This document shows positions 43,401 to 53,098 of a stretch of DNA of 64,000 nt, in pieces. Below the pieces are notes generated by a model. That model ran no database searches. It was not told the DNA's origin and was given only the letters and a program-made list of their open reading frames with translations. The stretch comes from Sporothrix humicola (Eukaryota > Ascomycota > Sordariomycetes > Ophiostomatales > Ophiostomataceae): NCBI GenBank assembly GCA_021396245.1, contig WNYE01000093.1, positions 95,067-159,066 of the forward strand, in the 5' to 3' direction. Every line of letters starts with the position of its first letter. Position 1 is the first letter of the stretch. Position numbers and translations under genes: made by a program.

Positions 43401-44208
43401 AATCTGTGCACGTCTTTGCACATTGTACTCCGTAATTACACTGTATTCCGCGCTGCGCCTTGGCCTTGTGGCTGGTGTGGTGCAGTTAGTAGTGAATTTC
43501 CATTGCAAATTTAGTGTTCGGATTTTCCGGGGTTCTCTACGACAAGCTTCTCCTCATGGGAGCTTCCAGTGACGGAAATCCAACGTCAGTGTGGACTCGT
43601 AGCTTGTCTTTCCGGGGAATGGGTACGCTTGGTCGGTAAAGGAAAAGCTTCGTCGAATGTATGACTTGGGGAAGAAACGCCCAGGAAACGGAGAAGACCA
43701 AAGGTCATGTTTACGACATTCTAAATCAAACATTTCAGTTGTCTTGTCTTGTCTGTTCTTCTATCTCCCTCTTTCTAACCAAATTTGAACTGAACATGGT
43801 TGCGAGGACGGACAATACGACATACCATGCAGAATGTACCAGCTCAACGCAATTGCGCACAAGAATTGTTGGTGTTTTGCGACGTGTATCGTCCGTTCTT
43901 GCTTCAACGTAACGGTCTCATTTCGCCAGTTTTGGAAGCAACTTCCGAACTACCCGACGGACGAATGAATGCAAGCGATATGTCAACTTCTGTGCGTATC
44001 TTACGATAAATTCTCACACTGCATTTGGATGCACCCATTATGGTTTGAATTTGTTTATTCCATTTCCTTTAGTATCATTACTACAGCCAGGTTCCTACCC
44101 ATAGCGGGCCATGCCGCTGATGTTCCGCCCGTCGCATTGTTCTCCGTGCCCTGTGTGGGGGTCACATCCCTCCCTTCTGTGCCCAGGATATCCAGGGGCC
44201 ACACGTAT
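40454..44208. other. Gene-poor region (3.75 kb) with a possible hydrolase relic
   Basis: Between two MFS genes. The part near 40540-40960 is rich in GTCGA/AAGTCG motifs. Many overlapping short frames exist but none shows conserved protein features, apart from a minus-strand fragment at 42217-42560 (listed separately). CGGATTTTCCGGGGT at 43519-43533 recurs upstream of the next MFS gene. TTTCCGGGG recurs at about 43608. Confidence 0.4.
42217..42560 (-). pseudogene. Possible alpha/beta-hydrolase gene fragment (relic)
   Basis: A minus-strand frame is open for about 110 codons and contains TPLWEVAAALRGGRVPDLYL followed by FHGGTDTLVS. The latter resembles the loop carrying the catalytic Asp in alpha/beta hydrolases (hxhHGxxDxLV). 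Upstream it reads RASRAWWSRHHDVNDVEALT. It ends at a TAG at 42219-42217 soon after the Asp loop, without the expected His, and no nucleophile elbow was found upstream. I read this as a decayed fragment rather than a gene. Chance similarity remains possible. Confidence 0.3.
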
Positions 44209-45836
44209 TCACATTTCCACCTCGTGTTTGACCTCCTTCATGGGTCCAAATGTTGCTGTCCACTGTCGAATGCGCTTGCCGTAAAAGTAGAAGGGAATGG
44301 CTAAAAGAAGCACGAAAAACTGGATCGCAACCATTTCGCCAAAAGCCTGTGGTTGTTAGTACAAGATCAATTTGAATCAGGAGAACAGGGTTACCCACAT
44401 TTTGAACACCTGTGGCGTTCTGCCAGTTCTTAGTGTAGAGAGCCAGCACTGTAGCGATCACGTTGCGGATAACAAAGACAACAGTCAATGCCTCACCAGC
44501 CAGATCATGGTAGCCATCGACAGCGTATGTCACAACAACATTGGCGACAGCCGTCAATCCGAAACCTTGCATACCGTAACCAAAAGCTGGACCGACCCAC
44601 ATTGTGTGGTGCGAGATGGTCAGGCCGAAAATCAGGATGCCAAAAGGCCCAATGAGTGCCGGGATGATGATGGCTGGCAAACGGAACTCGGGCTGACGAC
44701 GGCCGCCGTTGGCGCGGGTCATGCGGTTGGCGATGATGTCGATGAGCTTACCACCGAGGAAGAATGCGAGGACGGCACCAATGAAACCAGAGATTGACAA
44801 CAAACCGAGGCTGCCCGTCTTCCAGCCATATGGTGGCTTTGTGAAGGTTTGCGACGAGGTGAGCTGCACGACGATATTCCAGCCGACAAACGTGCCAACT
44901 GTCACACCAGTCCAAGAAATGGGCGGGTACGCGGCCATGGACAAGATGCGCACAAACGTCCTCCAGAACGACTCTTCCGGGTTGTAGCCGATTGTCAGTG
45001 ACAGCCAATCCTTCAGCCGGCGCTTCGGCGCAAAGCTCTCGGCAGGCTTGGCGACGGCCTCGGGAGTGCGTGCCGGGTAGTTCGTCTCGCGGATCGTGAC
45101 GAGGCCGACTAGGAATGTAGTGCCACCGGCAATGGCAATCAGACCACATGTCCAGCGCCAGCCGACCGTCTGTGTAATGTAGGCACAGATCAGAGGACCC
45201 AGGAAGAAACCGATAGACAGCGCCATATGAAAGATCATCATGCAGTGGCCGCGCTCGTGAACGAAGAACAAGTCCGCAACGAGAGACGGGACAGTAGCGT
45301 CGGCTGACGAGGCAGCGAAACCCGAGATGATGCGCGCCGGCAGAAGACTACCATAGCTCTTGGCCTTGTATGACCAGATGTTGGTGCCCACGAGAAGCAA
45401 CAGAGACATCAGGTAAACAGGCCGCTTTCCAACGACACGTGCAAGCGGCACCCATATCAAGTTACCGACGCCGAGCCATAGCACGTTGAAACACACAAGG
45501 TAACCGATGCGTGTTGTCGATTGTTTGAACTCGGCGGCCAGGGGTTGGACGGCGACGGTAAAGTTGGACGAGTTGAAGGTAGCGAGTACAGTGAAGAAGC
45601 AGATTGTAAGGTACGTCGAGTACTTCTCCCATCCTGACCAGTTCTGTATCGTTATGTTAGAGTCATTCGCGGCAGGGAAGCTACAAAGGAGCTCTGCTTA
45701 CCAGAGGGTCATTTGGATCGTTGGTTGGTTGTGGCAATAAAGTCCGTTCTGAAGGCGTAAACTTTTCATCTGAGCTTGCAGTGGCGGCCGCAGCCTCCTC
45801 GTGAACTTCGACGGGCTTCATCTCGTCTGATGGCAT
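44209..45836 (-). CDS. MFS transporter, DHA1-like multidrug/metabolite permease
   Basis: Three exons, 45836-45702, 45643-44399 and 44346-44209, with introns of 58 and 52 bp; 505 residues. The second donor is GTGGGT, chosen because it alone joins ATGVQN to AFGEMVAIQFFVLLLAIPF in frame. A 45-residue acidic N-terminus (MPSDEMKPVEVHEE) precedes about 12 helices, with WLGVGNLIWVPLARVVGKRP after TM2 and GPLICAYITQTVGWRW in TM5. This fits fungal DHA1-type H+ antiporters at the plasma membrane. It is flanked on both sides by copies of CGGATTTTCCGGGGT (46270-46284 upstream, 43519-43533 downstream), suggesting dedicated regulation by a Zn2Cys6 factor (inference). Substrate unknown. Confidence 0.88.
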
Positions 45837-46269
45837 GGTCGTGTATGTTTTCGTTGTCGTCAACTGTTGTCAACGGCGTGGAGAAAAGCAAAGAGTAGAG
45901 AGTCGTCAGAAAAGACGGCACGCGCAAAATGTAGGATCGGCCCTGTTCATATACCAAGGCAATGACCCCCATTGTCATCAAAAGCTGCAGAAACACAATG
46001 CCTCTTTGTTTCCCTTCAGATACATGTGCAGCCCCCCAAAACGCGTCGACATAAAGTGCGGCGCACGGAGCGGCACCCTGCTGTAACAATCCGTATTTCG
46101 GTTGATTTGTTTCTGCAGCTCAGCCCAGGGTATCACTGGTGACCAGAACAGGGAGGTGTCCATTCCCAAAGAGTGTCGTGGTTGGTGGCAGTTTGGGTCA
46201 TTCAATATTCGGATTATCCGAATGCTGCCCCAGGTTGCGTGGGGAGTTGGGTGTTGTCTGTGTGTTGGC

Positions 46270-46339
46270 CGGATTTTCCGGGGTCAAGCTCCCCTAAATT
46301 CTGGGGGATCCCAGCTGTCAAGTTAGCGTGCCCCGGAAA
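46270..46339. promoter_or_regulatory. Nested inverted repeat TTTCCGGGG..CCCCGGAAA with CGG-N5-CCG site
   Basis: Arms TTTCCGGGG (46275-46283) and CCCCGGAAA (46331-46339) are perfect 9-bp inverted copies. Within them TCCCC (46290-46294) pairs with GGGGA (46304-46308). The left arm overlaps CGGATTTTCCG (46270-46280), a CGG-N5-CCG palindrome typical of Zn2Cys6 dimer sites. It lies about 440 bp upstream of the MFS start, a suitable place for an operator. Confidence 0.45.
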
Positions 46340-46992
46340 GCTGGTTTAGCGCTCTTTGTCACTCAACTTCCCCCGCGTTCAGTGCCGTTAGCGGCCGAGT
46401 GACAACTGTGCGATAGCAAGGATAGGAAACTGTAATTCCTTCACCTTCGCGACCATCGTGGACCAATCATGTGTCTGAAAGAAATGGCAACTCGGTGTAG
46501 AGTCTCTAGGTGAGTCTTGGGGTGAGTATCTGAGAAGGCAAGACTTTGTCCGATTTCACGTGGTATGTTCGTCAACTTTGGAGACAGGCCATCTTTTAAG
46601 CCCACAATACCAGCCATCGTCATCCTTTCCGAGCAAGTTGTCAGCCTTTGTAATTACGTGATCCATCCCATTCGACTGTTCCTCGTGATCTATTCATTTT
46701 TCCAGGGCTTCTTCAATTGTAGTCTGTATCGTTCCTTCCTTTTGGGCCAGTACCAGCAAAATAACGGCCCGGGAAGGTGAGGTGCGGGCCTTGAGTAAGT
46801 GGCTAGGCTACGATGCTTCGGTTTGGGAAGGCGCGTTCAACGATGTCCTTGAATTCCAGCATGCACGTGTTCTTGTGATATTTATGAAAATTATTTCCAC
46901 GTAGAAGGCTATTGTATTACATAACAATGTGTTATTCAGGTACGAAAATCAAATTGCCTCCTGTGTTTCTCTGTCGTCCCACAGTGTTGATG

Positions 46993-47049
46993 TTATCGCA
47001 ACCCTCCTTATCGCTTATCTCTTATCGCCTGCCAGTCGTCGGCGATAAG
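46993..47049. promoter_or_regulatory. GATA-factor site cluster with 9-bp inverted repeat
   Basis: TTATCG (46993), CTTATC (47007, 47014, 47021) and CGATAAG (47043) fall within 57 bp. CTTATCGCC (47021-47029) and GGCGATAAG (47041-47049) form a perfect inverted repeat with an 11-bp spacer. HGATAR sites bind AreA/NIT2-, SREP- or WC-type GATA factors. The nearest downstream start is at 47814. Confidence 0.45.
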
Positions 47050-47813
47050 AGCCTTCAGCAACCACGCGAATTTGCGACACTTTGCTCCACCACTGTTTTG
47101 ATTTTCGAGACAATGGAAGAGAATTAGAGTCACAGCGATTTGATCGTAGTTTTTACTGCTAATTCCGTTAACTGTTTGTCATGAGTTGGAAAATTTATTG
47201 TTAAATTTTTTTTTTTTTTGGAATTATTCGTCTTTCGGTTTGAATCATTTCACGTGGTTTCTTTTACCGTTAAAAAAAGTTGTAATTTTATTTTTTTACT
47301 AACAAATGAGAAAAAAATGACACGGGAAATTTCGAAATAAACAAACAACGCCGAATACCGAGTTATCTCACGATCTGACAGCCTCGACTCTTCATATCGT
47401 ACGACAACAGTCACCAGAACAGCATTACAAATACGAGGTACGGGACGCGGAGCTTTTCGACGATGCGAGATGCCCGTCACGATCCCCGCAAAGTTTCCCC
47501 GCGATTCATCGCCCATGTCGATCCCCACTTACACCAACGCTTAGCACAGTCTAGACTCCTCCACATCCCGACAACACCACCTTCCTTCCGGCTCCACGCC
47601 GTCGGCCAGGCAGAGCAGGTCACGTTTTCACGGACGGGACATGTCTGTTTGATGCATAATGGGCTGATGGAGTAGTCGAGTGTTTCGGCACTCGTGGGGC
47701 AGTTTGCAGTCCGTATCTAGGCTGTCGCGCATTTCAACATTCGACGACATCGCATCACGACAGCGAAAGGAGACGACGCAGAACAACCTCCAACCAACAA
47801 CACTTTCTCCGAT

Positions 47814-48260
47814 ATGTCTTCCACGATCACATCTACGCGGACACGGACGGCCGAGTCGCCGTCGTCCGGCCTTCTCCTGTCCGGCGTTCTCAACGACTAC
47901 GAACTGCACCACTCATCCGACCGGGAGGGCAGCCCGGCATCTTCCACAGCGCCGTCCTCGACACCTCGCCGCGCCGACACGCCGGACGACTGGGACACAC
48001 AGCACCGGCGCGTGCCTGCGTACCGGCCGATCAACGTGGAGCGTGACCAGGCAGAGGTGCGGGTGTATCTGCACCGGGCGGAGCAAGTGTTTATCGGGAC
48101 GATGTTTTCGGGCGTTCTCCTGAATGCGGTAGGTTGAGCCCTTCCCCGACGATGATTTCGAGTGATACTGACAAGGTAGACCGCCGCCAAGGTGTGGCAC
48201 TCGACGGTTGGGCGGGTGAATGAGAATATCATGAAGTTCCGGATCGGCGGAGAGTTTTAG
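47814..48260 (+). CDS. Small protein of unknown function
   Basis: Two exons, 47814-48128 and 48180-48260, with a 51-bp intron (GTAGGT..AGGTAG); 131 residues. The first ~60 residues are Ser/Thr/Pro-rich and look disordered. The conserved-looking half reads PINVERDQAEVRVYLHRAEQ then FIGTMFSGVLLNA, and after the splice TAAKVWHSTVGRVN. A moderately hydrophobic segment spans the splice site and could be a short membrane or amphipathic helix. The exon join leaves a clean phase-0 boundary and an immediate stop after IGGEF, which supports the model. I do not recognise the family. It converges with the FAH-like gene with only 80 bp between stops. Confidence 0.62.
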
Positions 48261-48340
48261 ATATACAGAGTAGACGGAGACGGAAGAATAGAGTGGACTG
48301 GTGGACTGTACATTGAATTGAATAATTTTACTATACAAGT

Positions 48341-49638
48341 TTACCACTCCTTTGCGGCTACAACCTGACCAATACAATCACCCCATCCAACGCCAGAGTC
48401 GGCACCACCTGCAACGGCCGTCATACGGACGACATCACCGTCCTTCAAGAAGTCTCTTGTCGTGCCGTCTTTCAGAGTAACAGGGTTCTTGCCTCCTTCG
48501 GTCGACTCAAGCAGACAGCCAAAGTGGCTGGGACCGCCGGGTTCACTGACAGTGCCCGTAGCCAGGATATCACCTGTACGAAGGGGTGCACCTGCACTGA
48601 CGATGTGGGCGACCATCTGGCGGACGCTCCAGTAGAGGGAGTTGACATTGGCACTGCCGACGGTCGTCGTACCGACGTCGACGCTCATCTGCACATTGTA
48701 GGTGGTCTTGCTGGGATCAGCGAGCCAAGGTTGGACAGGCGTGCTGTTGACGCGCGGAATGGTCTCGGTGATGAACGGTGCCAGAGCGTCCACAGTGACA
48801 ATCCAGGGCGAAATGGTGGTGCCCAAGTTCTTGCCGTTGCACGGGCCCAGCGGCATCATCTCGAATCCTTGAATGTCGCGGGCTACGGTCGTTAGCAAAT
48901 AATCATAATAGTAGTAACAAGTAACACGTTCACGAGGTACTCACCACTCCAGTCGTTGAGCACGACAAAACCGAAAATGTGCTTGTTAGCATCGGCGGCC
49001 GACACGCGCTGGTTCATGGCGAGCGGCGTGCCGACGACCGCAGCAAACTCCATCTCGTAGTCCATCTGCCGCGACGGGCCAGCCACGATCGTGGGCGGCT
49101 CCGTCCACCGGTCGCGGAACTGGCCCAGAGGACGCTGGATAGGCGTGCCCGACACGACAACGGAACTGGCCCGGCCCTGGTAAGCAATCGGGAAATGGAA
49201 AAAGCCGGGCGGCGGGGCGGGATTGTTGATGACGATGCGGCCGGCATTCTGAACGTGCTCCAGGCTGCACGAGAAATCAGCAAAGTCGGAGACGTGGACG
49301 GGCAGGTGAATGGTGACGGTCGCAACATCCTCAAAACTGCCGGCGGGCAACTGGGCGACGCCGCCGCCTTCCCGCCAGCGGGAGCGCAGCGTCGTGCGGA
49401 CAGCGACATGGACCGACTGCGGGAGAGCGGCAAATGAGTTCAGAGTCGACTCGGCGAAAACGCCGTCCGGCAGACCGGTCACACGGGCAAAAGCGCCGGC
49501 CTTGGCCAAGTCATTGAGGAAAATGACAGAGTTGCCAATGCGAGTGGCCGCCTGAGGGTTTGAATGCGCGGCAGACGAGGCAATACCAAAGGGGATGTTG
49601 CGGTCAGAAAAGTGACCAGAGTAGTCTGGTGCGGCCAT
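48341..49638 (-). CDS. Divergent fumarylacetoacetase-family hydrolase
   Basis: Two exons, 49638-48945 and 48882-48341, with a 62-bp intron; 411 residues, near the usual ~420 of eukaryotic fumarylacetoacetase (FAH). The splice rebuilds NDWSARDIQGFE, the family hallmark. YQGRASSVVVSGTPIQRP, the metal-binding Glu pair in DYEMEF, GTTISPWIVTVDAL and ILATGTVS follow the FAH pattern. Compared with true FAH the active-site region is changed: the Tyr of the DYTDFY segment is Ser in SDFADFSCSLEHV (the His is kept), and the Tyr after RDIQKWE is Met. It therefore may hydrolyse a different acylpyruvate or C-C bond than in tyrosine breakdown (inference). It shares a 540-bp divergent promoter with the cupin gene. 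Confidence 0.87.
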
Positions 49639-50178
49639 TGTGAGGTGTTGCTGAGGACGTTGCTAAATTTGAATGATTGGATAAATTAGTCGTCTGTTGA
49701 TTCTTCACTGCTATTTGAAGACAGTTATATGACCTCAGTTGAGGTCGTTGTTTGGTTGCTCATTCTGTTTACAAGACTGTTGGTATGGTGGAGCTAGTGT
49801 GGTTGGCTGCTGTATTAGTCGTGGGTCTGCATTTAGTGTCGGTAGTTCGGCGCAATGACAGCGTTCGGGTCGTGTCTCCACGGAAAGGAACCATTTTTTG
49901 GAGGTACGTCAGAGGGGGTAGTCCGGGTCGCTTGGAGACCATAGCTTCGGCGGGGTGATTGCGATTGCGATTACTCTATCATAATTGGGAATGGAGCTTG
50001 AGCTGTTCAATTCTTGGCTATAAGAGCTCACTGCAGACAGAAGCTGAGATGCATCACCATAACCATTAAGAATAATCAACAACGCATCATATCATCAATA
50101 CGAGCTGATCAACTCCGTTTCTCCGTCTTACTACATACAACACATCAGCTTCACCGCTTCCACCTCTTCCCTTTCACG
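49639..50178. promoter_or_regulatory. Divergent promoter between FAH-like and cupin genes
   Basis: 540 bp with no gene. The shared upstream region implies co-regulation of the two. TTGAGGTCG-like copies near 49737-49750 (CTCAGTTGAGGTCG) are the only motif noticed. Confidence 0.35.
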
Positions 50179-50775
50179 ATGGCCCTTCAAGGAAAGCTCC
50201 GTCAGCCCAAGCGGTTCGTCACCTCGCACAACGAGGCCGGCCAGGCGATTATTCTGGACGACAAGGAGATTGGCGAGGACGCGCCGTTCTACGAGCTCGA
50301 GCACGTGCCCGGTGTGGGCTTCGCCCAGGCCTATGTCACACGCGGTTTCCCCGTCAAGCTCGGCGCTGGTGACGCTGCCAACGAGAGCATTGCCGGCTCG
50401 GGCGCTGACCTGACCGTCTACCGCGACTTTTTGAAGGACGCACCCGGTCTGACAGTCTCGGGCGGCACCGTCCTGCGGTACGTCGACACGCCGCCTGGCA
50501 CGACGTCGGCCATGCACCGGACGGTCAGTCTCGACTACGGTGTGGTCCTGGAGGGAGAGATTGAGCTCATTCTCGACTCGGGCGAGACACGTCTGCTCAA
50601 GAGGGGCGACGTCTGTGTGCAGCGCGGCACAATGCACTCGTGGCGCAACACCAGCCAGACGGAATGGGGCCGGATGCTGTACGTGCTGCAGCCGTGCGAC
50701 AACTTTGCGATCGCTGGCAAGGACGTCGCGGAGGACTATGGCGAGCTCAAGGGTGCTCTGAAGGATTCGCAGTAG
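50179..50775 (+). CDS. Small single-domain cupin protein
   Basis: Intronless, 198 residues. One cupin barrel is visible at about residues 105-180: TTSAMHRTVSLDYGVVLEGE gives motif 1 (His and Glu ligands, GVVLEGEIEL) and GDVCVQRGTMHSWRN gives motif 2 with the third His. The N-terminal ~95 residues (RFVTSHNEAGQAIILDD) are typical of small fungal cupins found in secondary-metabolite and catabolic clusters. Function could be isomerase, ring-cleaving dioxygenase or cyclisation aid; the sequence does not decide. It diverges from the FAH-like gene, which would act on a ring-cleavage product if the cupin opens a ring (inference). Confidence 0.88.
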   Translation: MALQGKLRQPKRFVTSHNEAGQAIILDDKEIGEDAPFYELEHVPGVGFAQAYVTRGFPVKLGAGDAANESIAGSGADLTVYRDFLKDAPGLTVSGGTVLRYVDTPPGTTSAMHRTVSLDYGVVLEGEIELILDSGETRLLKRGDVCVQRGTMHSWRNTSQTEWGRMLYVLQPCDNFAIAGKDVAEDYGELKGALKDSQ

Positions 50776-50953
50776 AGATAGAACGGTGGATAGATGAATA
50801 CACCCAGTTGATTGTTACACACTTTCAGTACGTGAACATAAGTTAAAAGACAGAGGAAATGTGAAATTAAAAAGATAGGAATCCATTGCTGCTGTACACA
50901 AATTTCATGACTACCAAACTGCAACTACCTGCTGTACACTCTGCTGCCCTTTA

Positions 50954-52627
50954 CTACCACCTCACATGCTTGTACCCATAGTAGCACAACAATCCAGTTC
51001 CTGTGGCCACGCTCGACAACAACAGCACACCGCCCGTGATGATGCCCTGCTCAAAGAAGCCGATGTACGCCGCCTTGGCCGGCCGCTGGAAGGGAACCAG
51101 AGCAGCCGATGCCTTCTTCTGGAGTTCCTGGAGCTGACGTGCCGTACCTCCTAGCAAGACACGGTCAGCCAGTGGCGAGTTCTTGGGGGCTGCGATGAAC
51201 TGCGGCTTCGGCAGGGTGAAGTGGCTGTTGGTGTATCTGTTGGTCCATGGAGGCGACAGCGAGTGTCCAGCCGCAGCGACGGGGCCGACTACACAGTTAG
51301 CAGGGAATAATGAAATGTTTTTTAGGAGAAGATGGGACTCACGCAAAAGAGAGGCCGGCAGCTGGTTCACAAGCACAAGGTCAGCGTCGGCAAACTGGCC
51401 AATGTACTTGGCGGCAGCGGCCGAGGCAGTGTACACATAGGCCGCTGAGAGTGGCCGGTCGCTGCCTAGACTCTTGGAAAAGTCAATGGCGTCGTCGACG
51501 CTAGTAATGGACACAACGGCCAGCACGGGCTCGGAGATCTTGGACTGCAGGACCGACGACGACCGGTCCTCAATGCTGGCGACTGTGCCGTTGGAGCCGA
51601 GCGAGATGATGCGTGCCGAAGAGTCATTTTGAAGACGAGAGGACAGAGTGTCACCCTTCTTTGGTGCCGACTTCTTCACGCAATTACCGTTTACATTGGC
51701 AGTGACGCCTGGCGCTGTAACTCCCTCAGCCATGAACTGGGCTGCCGACTGGGCTGCCGCGGCCAAAAAGTCCTTCTTGACCCACTCGCTGACTAGGACA
51801 ACGTCGGGCGCATAGGGTGAGCGGCCTCCGAAGCTGAAGCGGGCGCGGACAAGCGATGTGGCAGCAGCCTTGACGTCCGCATCGCGCTCAACAATAGCGA
51901 CGACGCGCGAGGGCGAAGAGAAAACGGGTGCCAGAGAGCTGGCAGAGACGGTCACCGAGGCGGGTGCTGCGCCCTGGATGACTCTGACGTGGCGGTGGTT
52001 GATGGCTTCGGCGGCCGGCGCACTGGATGCCATACCGGCCGCAAAGATATCGGCATCAAGAGCGCCTTCCAACACCTGGAAGAGCAGCTTGGGCGTCTGC
52101 ATGAGGGTCTGTGGCGTGTGCAAAACCACACAGTTGCCAGCCATTAAAGCCGGCACGAGTGCCGACAGAACACTGTACACAAAAGTGTGCGGCGACTGCG
52201 CGGCGTCCACCTCGATTACGACAACGCCGACCGGCACACGGTTGTCCGGCGCGTCTTGCCCGCGGGCAACGGCGTACTCGTCATTCAGAGAAGCAACAGG
52301 GTCGAGCGCAGCATAGTGGTCGGCCACGATCTGGAGACTCAAACTGTATTCAACAGCCACATCCGTCGGTCGCACGCCGGCGCGCTCGCCATCGGCCAGC
52401 ATTGCCTGCTGCAACTCATCGCCGCGCGCGACCAGGGCAGCGTGCAGTTTGGCCAGCTGGGTCTTGCGGAAGACGGGGTTGTGGGCCTGGCCGTCGATGG
52501 CGGCCGTGCGGATGCGGCGGAGGGCGGCGTCCATCGTGGATGATGTGATCTTGGTTTTGGCTTCTGTGTCTGGGACGGTTGTGATGTCCTTGTCAACAGT
52601 GACAATGTCGTCGTTGCTGTCCGCCAT
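50954..52627 (-). CDS. ALDH-fold pseudoenzyme with C-terminal membrane anchor
   Basis: Two exons, 52627-51343 and 51288-50954, with a 54-bp intron; 539 residues. The start is the ATG that opens MADSNDDIVTVDK. The fold is that of aldehyde dehydrogenase: VFRKTQLAKLHAAL at the N-terminus, NRVPVGVVVIEVDA, PALMAGNCVVLHTPQ and YAPDVVLVSEW. The two catalytic positions are lost. The segment that normally reads GQxC-xAPD reads GGRSPYAPD, so the nucleophilic Cys is absent, and the ELGGKxP motif carrying the general-base Glu is not recognisable. The C-terminus has a hydrophobic helix (GGVLLLSSVATGTGLLCYYG) ending in KHVRW, like tail-anchored fatty-aldehyde dehydrogenases. A non-catalytic scaffold or binding role at the ER or another membrane is likely (inference). 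Confidence 0.82.
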   Translation of the reverse strand: MADSNDDIVTVDKDITTVPDTEAKTKITSSTMDAALRRIRTAAIDGQAHNPVFRKTQLAKLHAALVARGDELQQAMLADGERAGVRPTDVAVEYSLSLQIVADHYAALDPVASLNDEYAVARGQDAPDNRVPVGVVVIEVDAAQSPHTFVYSVLSALVPALMAGNCVVLHTPQTLMQTPKLLFQVLEGALDADIFAAGMASSAPAAEAINHRHVRVIQGAAPASVTVSASSLAPVFSSPSRVVAIVERDADVKAAATSLVRARFSFGGRSPYAPDVVLVSEWVKKDFLAAAAQSAAQFMAEGVTAPGVTANVNGNCVKKSAPKKGDTLSSRLQNDSSARIISLGSNGTVASIEDRSSSVLQSKISEPVLAVVSITSVDDAIDFSKSLGSDRPLSAAYVYTASAAAAKYIGQFADADLVLVNQLPASLLRESHLLLKNISLFPANCVVGPVAAAGHSLSPPWTNRYTNSHFTLPKPQFIAAPKNSPLADRVLLGGTARQLQELQKKASAALVPFQRPAKAAYIGFFEQGIITGGVLLLSSVATGTGLLCYYGYKHVRW

Positions 52628-53098
52628 TGTATCTGTACTGTGTGCGTATCTGCACGGCAATCAATATAGGTAAGGTGGATAACAGGCAGTTGCAGTCAAT
52701 CACAGTCTGTCGCAGCAGTTCGTAACTCCCTTTCCCGACGTGGTCTGACCCGGAGTTGTTTCGTTGTGTTGGCGTAAATCCGTCTGTATCCGTCAGGGTC
52801 ATTTCCCTTGTCCCCTCTTGTCCCCCGAGGTTGAGCTTTCCCCATGTTTTGGAGACGAAGGAGCTCCCCCACATCCCGACCGGGTGAAACAGCGTGTAAG
52901 TCGGCAGTCGGAGCTAAAAGTGCCGACACAGCAAAGGACCCATTTTAATTTTAAAGGGTTTGTTTCTTCAACATGGTACGGTGAGCATCTCTTCTCATAA
53001 TAGCATTGACATTATCGGAACCATTGTGGCATTGAAAACAATTTTTATTGCACTATTGTAGAAAACAACAAATAACAAAAATGAAAGTATTCTACTTG
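52628..53098. other. Intergenic, no gene
   Basis: 471 bp upstream of the ALDH-like gene and downstream of the CocE-like gene. Nothing distinctive seen. Confidence 0.4.

Larger units (their letters stand above)
45837..47813. other. Intergenic region (2 kb) with two structured motif clusters
   Basis: Upstream regions of the MFS gene (minus) and of a small unknown gene (plus). No other gene is supported. Two features stand out and are listed separately: a nested CCGGGG inverted repeat and a GATA-site cluster. Confidence 0.4.
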
